This document shows positions 8,131 to 16,805 of a stretch of DNA of 64,000 nucleotides, piece by piece. Origin of the DNA: Hespellia sp. (lineage in GTDB: Bacteria; Bacillota; Clostridia; Lachnospirales; Lachnospiraceae); NCBI GenBank assembly GCA_022790755.1, contig JAAVXR010000016.1, positions 1 to 64,000 on the forward strand, written 5' to 3'. Made by a program: the position numbers and the translations under genes. Numbering within the stretch: the stretch's first letter is position 1; every line of letters starts with the position of its first letter. A model generated the notes under the pieces. The model made no database searches, was not told where the DNA came from, and saw nothing but the letters and a program-made list of their open reading frames with translations.

Positions 8131-8919
8131 ATGGTAATTGATCGTCTGTATGGAGAAGATGAGAGCTACATTCTCTATCTTTTAGAGGTACATAAGAGAG
8201 TATCGAACCAGGAACTGTGCGAAGCGCTGCATTTGTCTACATCTACTGTTCGTAAGAAGCTGGCTAAGATGGAAGAAAATGGTCTTTTGATCAGGACACA
8301 TGGCGGGGCTGCGAGCATAGATGCAGATCGGGATGAGACGATGAGCCGAAAGTCCCGTATGAATTTGCAGAATAAAAAGGCTATTGCGAAAGCTGCGGCG
8401 CGTTTGATACGAGATGGAGATGTAATTTCTCTTGGCGGCGGGTCCACGGTTGCGGAACTGGCGCCGTACCTTATGACGCTTAAGAACGCTGTGGTTCTGA
8501 CGGATTCGACGGTGTTATCCACACTTACGATCCCGAACCGGAATTTGGAAGTTCACATCAATAGTGGAATCGTCAGGGGACGGACTGGATGTGTGGTGGG
8601 GCCATCTTCCGACAATTTGTTTCGGGCATATCAGGCAGATAAGGCGTTTATCGGATGCGATTCTTTTGATCTTGAATCCGGGGCTGGCAGCGACAATATT
8701 CTGGTAGGCAAGGTAGAGCAGGTTATGCTGAAATGTGCGAAAGAGCGCTATATTCTCTGTGACAGTACGAAATTAAATCAGAGTACGTTGTGTTCTTTTG
8801 CGAAGATTCCGGAGATCACTGCTCTGATTACAGACGATGAGGCGAATCCTGAATATATAAAGAGGGTGAAAGAAGCAGGAGTTATCGTGATTGTGGAACC
8901 GATTGTCCGATCTCAATGA
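8131..8919 (+). CDS. DeoR family transcriptional regulator
   Basis: A 262-residue DeoR-type repressor with an N-terminal helix-turn-helix (about 20-60, VSNQELCEALHLSTSTVRKK) followed by the family-typical ENGLLIRTHGGA, and a C-terminal ISOCOT-like effector domain (about 80-240) with ISLGGGSTVAELA, VVLTDS and ILCDSTKL. DeoR regulators usually sense phosphorylated sugars or polyols. It is co-transcribed with the HAD-IIA gene and is the only such regulator in the island, so it is the best candidate to control the kinase, dehydrogenase and transporter operons nearby. A possible operator is the 20-bp word shared by 10755-10774 and 21779-21798. Confidence 0.9.
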   Translation: MVIDRLYGEDESYILYLLEVHKRVSNQELCEALHLSTSTVRKKLAKMEENGLLIRTHGGAASIDADRDETMSRKSRMNLQNKKAIAKAAARLIRDGDVISLGGGSTVAELAPYLMTLKNAVVLTDSTVLSTLTIPNRNLEVHINSGIVRGRTGCVVGPSSDNLFRAYQADKAFIGCDSFDLESGAGSDNILVGKVEQVMLKCAKERYILCDSTKLNQSTLCSFAKIPEITALITDDEANPEYIKRVKEAGVIVIVEPIVRSQ

Positions 8920-8958
8920 AGCGGATAATTTTGAGATTATATAAAAGCTGAAACGAAG

Positions 8959-8993
8959 CCCCAGACTGTATTAGAGTACGGTCTGGGATTTTG
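8959..8993 (+). terminator. Rho-independent terminator after the deoR gene
   Basis: CCCAGACTGTA pairs with TACGGTCTGGG across a TTAGAG loop, followed by ATTTTGT. It closes the HAD-IIA/deoR transcript. Confidence 0.85.
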
Positions 8994-9100
8994 TAGTTCT
9001 TTGTTTTGTGTCTATGGTACATAAAAATGTGCAAATGAGCATAAAATAGGAATAATATCTTGAAAGAAAAAGATGGCTATAGTAGAATAGAATTACTTTA

Positions 9101-9204
9101 AAAGTCCGCCGCCGGATAGGCGGCATGAATTCAGGGACGCCAAGTGCGCCCTCACAACTTTCATATATGGTTGTGCGCTCCTTGCGGGCGCATGCAGGTT
9201 TGCT
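9101..9204 (+). repeat. Dispersed palindromic element, family A, copy 1 (full length)
   Basis: This copy begins AAAGTCCGCCGCC and has the hairpin GCCGCCggataGGCGGC, then TCAGGGACGCC, CCTCACAACTTTCAT and a second hairpin TGCGCTCcttgcGGGCGCA before CATGCAGGTTT. The outer AAAGT (9101) and ACTTT (9157) can pair. Related copies lie at 22531, 34826, 36183, 48842 and 57752. Confidence 0.75.
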
Positions 9205-9241
9205 TAAAAATTGTATTTGCACAAGAATTAGGAGCAAAAGG

Positions 9242-10495
9242 ATGGAAATCGAAAGAAATATTTATCTCCAGCAGCTTATCCTGAGAAAAAATAATGGCAT
9301 GATAAAGGTGATTACAGGTATCCGAAGGTGTGGAAAATCGTTTTTGTTGTTTCACATTTTTAAAAAGTATTTAATGAAAAATGGTATAAAGGAAGACCAC
9401 ATTATTGAGATTGCGCTGGACGGTATTGAAAATGAAGAATTAAGAGATCCCAAAGCGTGTTATCAGTACGTGAAAACTGCGGTGAAGGACAAAGAAAATT
9501 ATTATTTGCTTTTGGATGAAATACAATTTATGCCTCGATTTGAAGAAGTGCTGAATAGTCTGCTTCGCATAGACAATATTGATATTTATGTAACCGGAAG
9601 TAATTCCAGATTTCTGTCCAGTGATATTGTAACAGAGTTTCGGGGCAGGGGAGATGAGATCAGGGTTTATCCTCTTTCTTTTGCAGAATTCTACTCTGTT
9701 TATGATGGAGAGTATGAGGATGCATGGAATGATTACATGATTTATGGAGGACTGCCACAGATTGTTGGGTTTCAGACAGAGCGCCAGAAGGCAGAATATT
9801 TGAAAAATATTTTCATAAACGTGTACTTGAAAGATGTAGTGGAAAGAAACGACATTCAAAGTATAGATGGATTAAGTACGCTGGTTGATATTCTTGCCTC
9901 TGTCATCGGTGCTCCGACAAATCCAACCAAGATTTCCAATACGTTTGCAAGTGAACGACAGATAAGCTATACGAATAAAACAATCTCCAAACATATTGAC
10001 TATCTTGAAGAGGCATTCTTGATTTCGAAATCCAATCGTTATGATATTAAGGGAAGAAAGTATATTGGCGCCAATTTAAAGTATTATTTTACTGATTTGG
10101 GTCTTAGAAATGCGAGACTGAACTTCAGACAGCAGGAACCGTCCCATATCATGGAAAATATTGTTTATAACGAATTGCTCATTCGTGGGTATAATGTTGA
10201 TACAGGTATTATAGGTGTGTATGGAAAAGATCGGGAGGGAAAACGCGTTCGCAAACAGCTTGAGGTTGATTTTGTTGTGAATCAGGGAAGTCAGAGATAT
10301 TATGTTCAAGTGGCTTATGATATGGCTTCAAAAGAAAAACAGACTCAGGAGTTTTATTCCCTGCGCAATATTCCAGATTCTTTTAAAAAAATAGTGATTG
10401 TAGGTGGGATTACAAAACCCTGGAGAAATGAAGAGGGTTTTGTAATCATGGGAATGAGATATTTTCTTCTGAATTCGGACAGCTTAGAATTTTGA
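9242..10495 (+). CDS. AAA family ATPase with DUF4143 domain
   Basis: A 417-residue protein of the AAA_14/DUF4143 group. Residues 15-40 hold the Walker A loop (GIRRCGKSFLLF), YLLLDEIQFMPRFE is Walker B, and VTGSNSRFLSSD is the sensor I region. The C-terminal DUF4143 part (about 200-400) includes NELLIRGYNVDTG and LEVDFVVNQG, which resembles a degenerate restriction-endonuclease-like core. These proteins are common accessory genes in gut anaerobes, and their role (defence or stress) is unsettled. The start at 9242 has AGGAGCAAAAGG upstream; a longer frame to 9125 would run through the family A repeat and is unlikely. It separates the two HAD-IIA genes and looks like an insertion in the island. 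Confidence 0.82.
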   Translation: MEIERNIYLQQLILRKNNGMIKVITGIRRCGKSFLLFHIFKKYLMKNGIKEDHIIEIALDGIENEELRDPKACYQYVKTAVKDKENYYLLLDEIQFMPRFEEVLNSLLRIDNIDIYVTGSNSRFLSSDIVTEFRGRGDEIRVYPLSFAEFYSVYDGEYEDAWNDYMIYGGLPQIVGFQTERQKAEYLKNIFINVYLKDVVERNDIQSIDGLSTLVDILASVIGAPTNPTKISNTFASERQISYTNKTISKHIDYLEEAFLISKSNRYDIKGRKYIGANLKYYFTDLGLRNARLNFRQQEPSHIMENIVYNELLIRGYNVDTGIIGVYGKDREGKRVRKQLEVDFVVNQGSQRYYVQVAYDMASKEKQTQEFYSLRNIPDSFKKIVIVGGITKPWRNEEGFVIMGMRYFLLNSDSLEF

Positions 10496-10548
10496 AGGGG
10501 ATGTTCTATTTCTTTTCACTTTTTGAAAAAAGTCTTGCAGATCGGAAG

Positions 10549-10610
10549 ATGAGCGTTTAAGAAAAGATCAACCTGATAAAAACTTCCAATAAAAATACAA
10601 AAACGCTCAT
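10549..10610. other. Ten-bp inverted repeat in the gap before HAD-IIA copy 2
   Basis: ATGAGCGTTT (10549) and AAACGCTCAT (10601) form perfect inverted arms separated by 42 bp. The same core TGAGCGTTT/AAACGCTCA forms the orphan terminator-like hairpin at 21441. It may be a hairpin or a paired protein site; nothing further can be said. Confidence 0.35.
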
Positions 10611-10662
10611 ATAAAGAAAAATAATCTCGTTTTAACCATTCTGAGAAAATAATGTTTCATTT

Positions 10663-10703
10663 CCCCGGAAACCCTTATATTTAGCGGGCTTCCGGGGGTT
10701 TTG
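10663..10703 (+). terminator. Terminator after the DUF4143 ATPase gene
   Basis: CCCCGGAAaCCC pairs with GGGcTTCCGGGG, followed by GTTTTG. It lies between the ATPase gene and the promoter of the second HAD-IIA gene. Confidence 0.8.
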
Positions 10704-10709
10704 CATTTC

Positions 10710-10738
10710 TTGACTTTTCCGAAAATTCCATTCATAAT
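10710..10738 (+). promoter_or_regulatory. Sigma-A promoter of the second HAD-IIA gene
   Basis: TTGACT (10710-10715) and CATAAT (10733-10738) are spaced by 17 bp. TTTCTTGAC before it and ATATTTGTGTAAT after it match the promoter region at 7182, showing common origin. Confidence 0.75.
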
Positions 10739-10754
10739 ATTTGTGTAATCCGAT

Positions 10755-10774
10755 AAATCCCAAACAGACATTTT
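10755..10774 (-). promoter_or_regulatory. Candidate operator: 20-bp word shared with 21779-21798
   Basis: The reverse complement of this 20-bp stretch is identical to 21779-21798. Here it lies 17 bp downstream of the -10 box, a repressor-like position. It contains CCAAA...TTTGG half-symmetry when one flanking base on each side is included. Binding by the DeoR regulator is a guess. Confidence 0.4.
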
Positions 10775-10795
10775 GGACAAATATATCCAAAAGGG

Positions 10796-11632
10796 GTGAT
10801 TATTATCGGAGATCTCTATGAAAAATATCAAGTTAACCAGGACGAAAAAGGGCTGATTTCCCAAATTCGAAATTTTGCGCTGGATATGGACGGAACGGTC
10901 TATCTGGACGAAACATGGATTGACGGGGCAAAGGAATTTCTGGCGCGGATTGAGCAAACGGGTCGGAAATACTGCTTTATGACGAACAATTCATCGAAAA
11001 ACGCGGAAGTCTATGTGGACAAACTGCATCGAATGGGTCTGGACATTGATCCGAAGAAGCAGTTGATTACATCCGGCCATGCGACCATTGATTATCTGAA
11101 ACGAAATTTCCCAGGTAAAAGTGTGTATTTATTTGGGAATCGGGTATTGATGGATGAATTTGAGGCGGGAGGAATCCGCTTGGAGGAGGAGCATCCGGAC
11201 GTTCTGGTTTCTGCATTTGACACTTCTTTCGACTATCGCAAGCTATGTAAATTTTGTGATTTTGTTCGAGATGGTATTCCCTATATTGCGACACATCCGG
11301 ACTTCAATTGTCCGACGAAAACAGGATTTGTGCCTGATATTGGATCTTTTCACGCCTATGTGAACGCATCCACAGGGCGTATGCCGGATAAGGTGGTGGG
11401 AAAACCGAATAAGGAAATCATTGACTATACGCTGAACGTTCTGGGGGCAGAACCTGGAAATACGGCGGTAGTAGGCGATCGCCTGTATACAGACGTAAAG
11501 TCCGGTGTGTTTAACGGGCTGTACGGGATTTTTGTATTGAGCGGGGAGGCGCAGTTGGTGGATCTTCCGGATTCGGATGTTCAGCCGCATTTGATTTTTG
11601 ATTCTGTGAAGAATATTACGCCGTTGTTATAG
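10796..11632 (+). CDS. HAD-IIA family sugar/polyol phosphatase, copy 2
   Basis: A second HAD-IIA phosphatase, about 93 percent identical in protein to the one at 7285, with all catalytic motifs kept (FALDMDGTVYLDE, MTNNSS, VGKPNKEI, VVGDRLYTDVKSG). Differences are conservative (for example E/Q, D/E, L/I) while the DNA differs at many silent sites, so this is an old duplication under strong constraint. The start is unusual: no in-frame ATG exists before the conserved region. GTG at 10796 overlaps the AAGGGG ribosome binding site, so initiation at a later non-AUG codon (ATT/ATC at 10799-10805) is also possible. It precedes the FGGY kinase and AraM-like genes, so it probably removes phosphate from an intermediate or by-product of that pathway. 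Confidence 0.85.
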   Translation: MIIIGDLYEKYQVNQDEKGLISQIRNFALDMDGTVYLDETWIDGAKEFLARIEQTGRKYCFMTNNSSKNAEVYVDKLHRMGLDIDPKKQLITSGHATIDYLKRNFPGKSVYLFGNRVLMDEFEAGGIRLEEEHPDVLVSAFDTSFDYRKLCKFCDFVRDGIPYIATHPDFNCPTKTGFVPDIGSFHAYVNASTGRMPDKVVGKPNKEIIDYTLNVLGAEPGNTAVVGDRLYTDVKSGVFNGLYGIFVLSGEAQLVDLPDSDVQPHLIFDSVKNITPLL

Positions 11633-11635
11633 GGG

Positions 11636-11690
11636 ATACCCAAAAAGGGCATCCCGTAATACATGCTCCTACGGAGCTGGTTCATAAGGT
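11636..11690 (+). repeat. Three-hairpin repeat, family C, single copy
   Basis: ACCCAAAAAGGGCATCCCGTAATACATG is followed by GCTCCTACGGAGC and TGGTTCATAAGG directly behind the HAD-IIA stop. It corresponds to the 69-bp unit in tandem at 36284-36421 but lacks the second half of the third hairpin. It may act as a terminator-like hairpin or be a mobile repeat remnant. Confidence 0.6.
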
Positions 11691-11782
11691 ATATTTTCGT
11701 GGATATGGGAAGAAGAATATAGAAAAGGGAAAATGGATTGAAAACGGATAGTAAACCAGATTAGAAATATGGAGGTATCAGT

Positions 11783-13273
11783 ATGTATGTAATTGGCGTT
11801 GATCTTGGAACTCAGAGTATGAAAGGCTTATTGGTAGATCCTCAAGGTAAAATTGTTGCGGAAGCCAGCGCCGCGCATGATCCGATTTATCCGGAAGCAG
11901 CGTGGGCGGAGGAAGTTCCTGCGGACTGGATTCATGCATTGAAGAAAATTGTGCGTGAGTTGTTGGATATTAGCGGTGTCAATCCGGAAGAGATTGGAAC
12001 GATCGGTATGGACGCCATCAATGACAGTGTTGTTGCGATTGATAAAGATGGCAACCCATTGATGAATTCCATCATCTGGCTGGACAGGCGTGCGGAGGCA
12101 GAGACAAAAGACGTTGCCGCTCGCATTTCGCCGGAGCGGGTGTTTGAAGTCAGCGGCCTGAATCTGGATTCTTCTCACACGGCGGCGAAAATGCTGTGGA
12201 TCAAGAAGAATCGACCGGACGTTTTTGAAAAGTGTAAAAATATTCTCAATGTGGACAGCTTTATGGTACATTGGATGACTGGCGAGAGCGTGGTTGATTA
12301 TGCGCAGGCGTCCGCATCCATGATCTACAATGTGGCTGAGAAACGCTGGGATGATGAGATGGCGAAAGCGTTTGATATAGATCCAAATCTTCTTGGAAAG
12401 ATTGGGAATCCGGAGGATATTTGCGGCAATCTGACTCCATATGCGGCGGAAGAACTCGGGCTGACGACAAGGACCAAGGTGATTATCGGTACAGGAGATG
12501 AGCATTCGGCATGCGTGGGTTCCGGATTGGTGAAACCAGGTATGGTATGTGATATCACGGGAACGGCGGAGCCGGTAGCGGCGGTAGCGGATAAGCCGGT
12601 ATTCGATACGATTGGACATCTGGTGGAAACACACCATCATGCGGATGCGAGATGGTGGCTGATCGAGAATCCGGGATTCGTATCCGGCGGTTCTACCAGG
12701 TGGTTCCGCGATACAATTTTGAGATTCGATGATTATAATATCATGAATCTGATGTCTGAGAGGACTCCAATCGGTTCGAACGGTGTGATTTTCCTGCCAT
12801 GTATGCAGGGAGCGATGACTCCGACCTGGAATGGAAATGCCCGCGGTACGTTCACCGGGCTGACATTGAATAATACATTTGAAGACATTGCAAGATCGGT
12901 ATTTGAAGGGATTTCGTTTGGGCTGCGGGACAATGTGGATCGCTTTGAAGAGATTGGTATGGATTGTTCCAATGTACGTATCGTGGGCGGCAGCACGAAG
13001 TCTCCGTTGTGGTGCCAGATGAAAGCGGATCTGTTAGGAAAACCAATGACAGCGACTAAGAGTGCAGAGGGGGCGGCAATTGGCGCTGCGATGCTGGCTG
13101 GAGTAGCGGAAGGCAACTTTAAGAATCTGGATGATGCGGCGGAAGCGATGGTGGAATTGGGCGCGACCTATGAGCCTGATCCGAGCAAGAAAGCTGCTTA
13201 TGATGAGGCTTATCTGCGTTACAGAGAGTGTTATGCGGCGATGGAACCATTTTTTGATAAATGTTACAGTTAA
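11783..13273 (+). CDS. FGGY family carbohydrate/polyol kinase (xylulokinase-like)
   Basis: A 496-residue kinase of the hexokinase-HSP70-actin fold. The phosphate-1 loop VIGVDLGTQSMKG starts the protein; the N-terminal domain continues to about 245 (IIWLDRRAEAETKD). The C-terminal domain has IGTGDEHSACVGSG, DITGTAEPV, FLPCMQGAMTP and the adenosine motif VRIVGGSTKSPLWCQMKADLLG. It phosphorylates a sugar, sugar alcohol or ketose with ATP in the cytosol; the substrate cannot be read from sequence. GGAGG precedes the ATG. The AraM-like gene follows after 105 bp, and the HAD-IIA gene lies upstream, a set reminiscent of araB, araL and araM in Bacillus, though AraA and AraD are absent here. Confidence 0.87.
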   Translation: MYVIGVDLGTQSMKGLLVDPQGKIVAEASAAHDPIYPEAAWAEEVPADWIHALKKIVRELLDISGVNPEEIGTIGMDAINDSVVAIDKDGNPLMNSIIWLDRRAEAETKDVAARISPERVFEVSGLNLDSSHTAAKMLWIKKNRPDVFEKCKNILNVDSFMVHWMTGESVVDYAQASASMIYNVAEKRWDDEMAKAFDIDPNLLGKIGNPEDICGNLTPYAAEELGLTTRTKVIIGTGDEHSACVGSGLVKPGMVCDITGTAEPVAAVADKPVFDTIGHLVETHHHADARWWLIENPGFVSGGSTRWFRDTILRFDDYNIMNLMSERTPIGSNGVIFLPCMQGAMTPTWNGNARGTFTGLTLNNTFEDIARSVFEGISFGLRDNVDRFEEIGMDCSNVRIVGGSTKSPLWCQMKADLLGKPMTATKSAEGAAIGAAMLAGVAEGNFKNLDDAAEAMVELGATYEPDPSKKAAYDEAYLRYRECYAAMEPFFDKCYS

Positions 13274-13378
13274 ATGTCATTGATACATTGAAAAATCAGA
13301 TAAGTCAAGGCGTCGGCTGCTAAATGTTCGATGCGTTGGATATTGATAATTCATTCAAGAAAGGAAGTCTAGAAAAAC

Positions 13379-14815
13379 ATGACTGATCAACGATTGATAT
13401 ACGCGGACCCGAGAGATCTGGATACTTTGCGCGCTGCACTCAAAGACGCGGATCCGGAAAATAAACTGTGTCCGATATTGATGGATCGTATTTATATTCA
13501 GAAACAGGCAATTGAATTATTGCCTGAAATTATTACAGAGCATTCGAAAGGGAAAAAAGTGCTCATGGTTACCGATATAACACCATATTATCGGGGAAAG
13601 GCGAGTTTAAAGGAAGAGATATATTTTCTGCTAAATCAAAGTTTTGAAGTGTCCTGGCTGGTTCTGGATAATCACGATCATGTGCTGCACGCAGTGGACG
13701 AGGAAAGTTTAAAGATTCAGGAAGCAATTCGGAATACGAAGGCGGATTGCATCGTGGGAATCGGAGGCGGTACGGTGACGGATCTTTGTAAAGACGCTTC
13801 GTTTTCGGTGGATGATGAGATGCCGCTGATTATTGTACAGACGGCGTTGTCTGTAAACGCATTTTCCGATGGAATCTCTATTATGCTGAAAAATGGTGTG
13901 AAGAGTTCTCTTCCGACGCGTTATCCCTCCGTCTTGGTGATCGACCTGGATGTGATTGAGAAGGCGCCCATGGAGAGGAATCTGGCGGGCTACGGGGACG
14001 TTATGGCGACCTGGACAGCGCCGGTAGACTGGTTCCTCGCATATAAAGTGGGTATGAATCATACATATAACGATCCATCCTGCGATATATTGAGAGTGCA
14101 GAATGCAGAACTTCTGGAACGGTCTGCGGGACTGGCAGAGAAAGATCAGGGGACATTGGAACTGCTCGCGAAGGTGCTGACATTGAGCGGTCTGGCGATG
14201 GGGATTGCCGGAGAATCATGTCCTTCTTCCGGAACCGAGCATATTATTACGCATCTCTTGGATATGGCGGCGGATAAACAGAACCGGGACGTTGCATTTC
14301 ACGGAGCGCAGGTTTCGATTGGAACCATTTTTACGGCAATCGCCTGGGATATTCTGTTGAAAGAATTTGATCCGAAGGATGTGGATATTGAAAGCTGTTT
14401 TCCATCCGAGGAGGAAATGAAACCATTGGTATACAATGCGTTTGAATGGATCAAAAAGGAAACGGCGGATGAGTGCTGGAGCGGATACCAGAAGAAACTG
14501 GCGAGCTGGAAGGCCAATAAAGATAAGTTTGTAGATTTGTTAAACAACTGGGATTCTTTTAAGGAGGAAATTCTGAAAGTGGTGGCATCACCGGAACATC
14601 TATGTGAACAGATGCATGCTGCAGGAGCGCCGACTCGTTATTGTCAGATGACGCCTGCGATTGATGCGAAGACGGCAAGATGGGCGCTCAGAGACTGCCA
14701 TTTGTATCGAAATCGTTTCACTTTGTCGGATCTTTTGTTCTATCTTGGCTGGTGGAATGAGGAATTTATAGAGCGCTTGATTCGACGTGCGGAAGAGTTG
14801 GATGCCGGATTGTAA
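13379..14815 (+). CDS. sn-glycerol-1-phosphate dehydrogenase-like protein (AraM/EgsA family)
   Basis: A 478-residue member of the iron/zinc-dependent polyol dehydrogenase family. The NAD-binding motif is GIGGGTVTDLCKDASF; likely metal ligands are D in the YGDVMATWTAPVDW region, H in SSGTEHIITHLLD, and H in VAFHGAQVSIG. AraM-type enzymes reduce dihydroxyacetone phosphate to sn-glycerol-1-phosphate. It is 80-100 residues longer than Bacillus AraM (about 394), the surplus being a C-terminal segment ending in LLFYLGWWNEEF. A weak AAAGGAAG lies 12 bp before the ATG. Position next to an FGGY kinase suggests catabolic oxidation of a phosphorylated polyol rather than archaeal-type lipid synthesis; that is inference. 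A terminator follows. Confidence 0.82.
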   Translation: MTDQRLIYADPRDLDTLRAALKDADPENKLCPILMDRIYIQKQAIELLPEIITEHSKGKKVLMVTDITPYYRGKASLKEEIYFLLNQSFEVSWLVLDNHDHVLHAVDEESLKIQEAIRNTKADCIVGIGGGTVTDLCKDASFSVDDEMPLIIVQTALSVNAFSDGISIMLKNGVKSSLPTRYPSVLVIDLDVIEKAPMERNLAGYGDVMATWTAPVDWFLAYKVGMNHTYNDPSCDILRVQNAELLERSAGLAEKDQGTLELLAKVLTLSGLAMGIAGESCPSSGTEHIITHLLDMAADKQNRDVAFHGAQVSIGTIFTAIAWDILLKEFDPKDVDIESCFPSEEEMKPLVYNAFEWIKKETADECWSGYQKKLASWKANKDKFVDLLNNWDSFKEEILKVVASPEHLCEQMHAAGAPTRYCQMTPAIDAKTARWALRDCHLYRNRFTLSDLLFYLGWWNEEFIERLIRRAEELDAGL

Positions 14816-14892
14816 TTTGATGGGAATCTTTTGAAAAATCCTGCGGAAATTACGCGCTGAGGGATAAGAAATAGTTCTGAATAATGAAGGAA

Positions 14893-14940
14893 GAGGCTGT
14901 CGGTTAATGTGAATTTTTAACCGATTCAGCCTCGTTTTTC
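14893..14940 (+). terminator. Terminator after the AraM-like gene
   Basis: GAGGCTG, then GGTTA, pairs with TAACC and CAGCCTC, followed by GTTTTTC. It closes the kinase/dehydrogenase transcript. Confidence 0.85.
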
Positions 14941-15023
14941 TTCTGGTTCTTCTTATTGTCTTTATGCAAGCATTCTACTCGACCCATGAGGGGATGAGAG
15001 CCCCATGAATAGTTCAGGCTTCA

Positions 15024-15052
15024 TTGTTCTTTTACTAAAAATTTGTTATACT
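15024..15052 (+). promoter_or_regulatory. Promoter of the AAA/PD-(D/E)XK gene
   Basis: TTGTTC (15024-15029) and TATACT (15047-15052) are 17 bp apart. A hairpin ATGaGGGG/CCCCAT lies just upstream (about 14988-15006). Confidence 0.55.
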
Positions 15053-15094
15053 AAGAATAAAGCTTGGTGTGACAGATTTTTTGGAGGTTTTCAT

Positions 15095-16780
15095 ATGGGA
15101 AGAAATGTAGCCATAGGTATCCAAAATTATGATGAGATTATAGAAAAAAATTATTTTTATGTGGATAAAACAGCGTTTATAAAGGAATGGTGGGAAAGCG
15201 GGGATTCTGTAACTTTGATCACTCGTCCGCGCCGTTTTGGGAAAACTTTGAACATGAGTATGGTGGAGCAGTTTTTTTCATTGAAATATACAGGCAGAAG
15301 CGATCTGTTTGAGGGAAAATGTATCTGGGAAGGGGAAAATTTTCGCAAACTGCAGGGGACGTATCCGGTCATTAGTCTGTCCTTCGCCAATGTGAAGGAG
15401 GCAACCTATGAGCAGGCAAAAAAGCGTATTTGTCGGCTGATTGCGGAAGTATATAAAATAAATAATTTTCTATTAGAGAGCGATGTATTAACGGGTCAGG
15501 ATAAAGAATTTTTTTTAAGTGTCAATGCAGATATGCCGGAGGAGACGGCAACGTTTGCACTTCATAAAATGTCTGATTTTCTGTATACTTTTTATGAAAA
15601 GAAGGTAATTATCTTATTAGACGAATATGATACGCCCGTGCAGGAAAGTTATGTGCATGGGTACTGGGAAAAGCTGGTTTCCTTTACCAGGAGTCTTTTT
15701 AATGCCACGTTTAAAACAAATCCATGGCTGGAACGGGCGATTATGACGGGGATTACCAGAGTCAGCAAGGAATCCATCTTCTCTGATCTTAACCACCTGG
15801 AGGTAGTGACGACCACATCTGATAAATATGCAGACTGCTTTGGCTTTACGGAAGAAGAGGTGTTTGCGGGAATGGATGAGTGTGGCCTTGTGGAGAAAGG
15901 AATGGTAAAAGCATGGTATGACGGCTTTACTTTTGGAACCAAGAGAGATATTTATAATCCCTGGTCCATTCTGAATTACCTTGATAAAGGAAAAATCACA
16001 ACCTATTGGGCGAATACCAGTTCAAACAATCTTGTAGGGAAACTAATCCGGGAAGGAAGCAAAAATATCAAGTCCGAATTTGAACGGCTGCTTGCCGGAG
16101 AGCATCTATATATATCGATTGATGAACAGATTATTTACAATCAGCTAAATGGAAGTGAGCAGGCAATCTGGAGTCTTCTGGTGGCAAGCGGATATCTGAA
16201 GGTGATCAGCCATGAGGAATACGATCCGGAAGGCCTTCAAGAACCGAAGTATGAGCTGGCGTTGACGAATCTGGAAGTGAAGATTATGTTCCGGAACATG
16301 ATCCGTTCCTGGTTTGGGGAAGTCATATCAGATTATAACGACTTTGTAAAAGCGCTGCTTTTGGGAGATGTGGATGCCATGAATGAGTATATGAATCGGG
16401 TAGTCCTGAAGATCTTCTCAAGCTTTGATACAGGGAAACAGCCTTCCGAAGCGGAACCGGAGCGGTTTTATCATGGTTTTGTCCTTGGGTTGATGGTGGA
16501 AATGGATGGCAGATACGTGATCACATCCAACCGAGAGAGTGGTTTTGGGCGGTATGATGTGATGCTGGAACCTGTTTCAGGGGAGGAGGATGGGATCATT
16601 ATTGAATTTAAGGTATTCAATCCCAGAAAAGAAAAGTGTCTGGAGGAGACTCTGCAAAATGCTTTGCAGCAGATTGAAGATAGAAAGTATGAAGCATCTC
16701 TGTGTGCAAAAGGAATTCCGGCAAAGCGAATCCGAAAATATGGATTTGTCTTTGAAGGGAAGAAAGTTCTGATTGGGTGA
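15095..16780 (+). CDS. AAA-ATPase-like protein with C-terminal PD-(D/E)XK nuclease domain
   Basis: A 561-residue protein of the large PF09820/PF08011 family. The N-terminal ATPase-like domain has a Walker A-like RPRRFGKTLNMS near residues 44-54 and IILLDEYDTPVQ as Walker B. The last 100 residues carry the nuclease signature ESGFGRYDVML (D) and IIIEFKVFN (ExK). The family is expanded in Lachnospiraceae and Bacteroides, often in many copies per genome, and its function is unproven. The ATG at 15095 has TTTTTGGAGG at good spacing; an upstream in-frame extension to 15005 overlaps the promoter and is rejected. It has its own promoter and terminator and is an accessory unit within the polyol island. 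Confidence 0.88.
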   Translation: MGRNVAIGIQNYDEIIEKNYFYVDKTAFIKEWWESGDSVTLITRPRRFGKTLNMSMVEQFFSLKYTGRSDLFEGKCIWEGENFRKLQGTYPVISLSFANVKEATYEQAKKRICRLIAEVYKINNFLLESDVLTGQDKEFFLSVNADMPEETATFALHKMSDFLYTFYEKKVIILLDEYDTPVQESYVHGYWEKLVSFTRSLFNATFKTNPWLERAIMTGITRVSKESIFSDLNHLEVVTTTSDKYADCFGFTEEEVFAGMDECGLVEKGMVKAWYDGFTFGTKRDIYNPWSILNYLDKGKITTYWANTSSNNLVGKLIREGSKNIKSEFERLLAGEHLYISIDEQIIYNQLNGSEQAIWSLLVASGYLKVISHEEYDPEGLQEPKYELALTNLEVKIMFRNMIRSWFGEVISDYNDFVKALLLGDVDAMNEYMNRVVLKIFSSFDTGKQPSEAEPERFYHGFVLGLMVEMDGRYVITSNRESGFGRYDVMLEPVSGEEDGIIIEFKVFNPRKEKCLEETLQNALQQIEDRKYEASLCAKGIPAKRIRKYGFVFEGKKVLIG

Positions 16781-16805
16781 GTTTTTTAGGTGGAAGCAAA
16801 AAATA

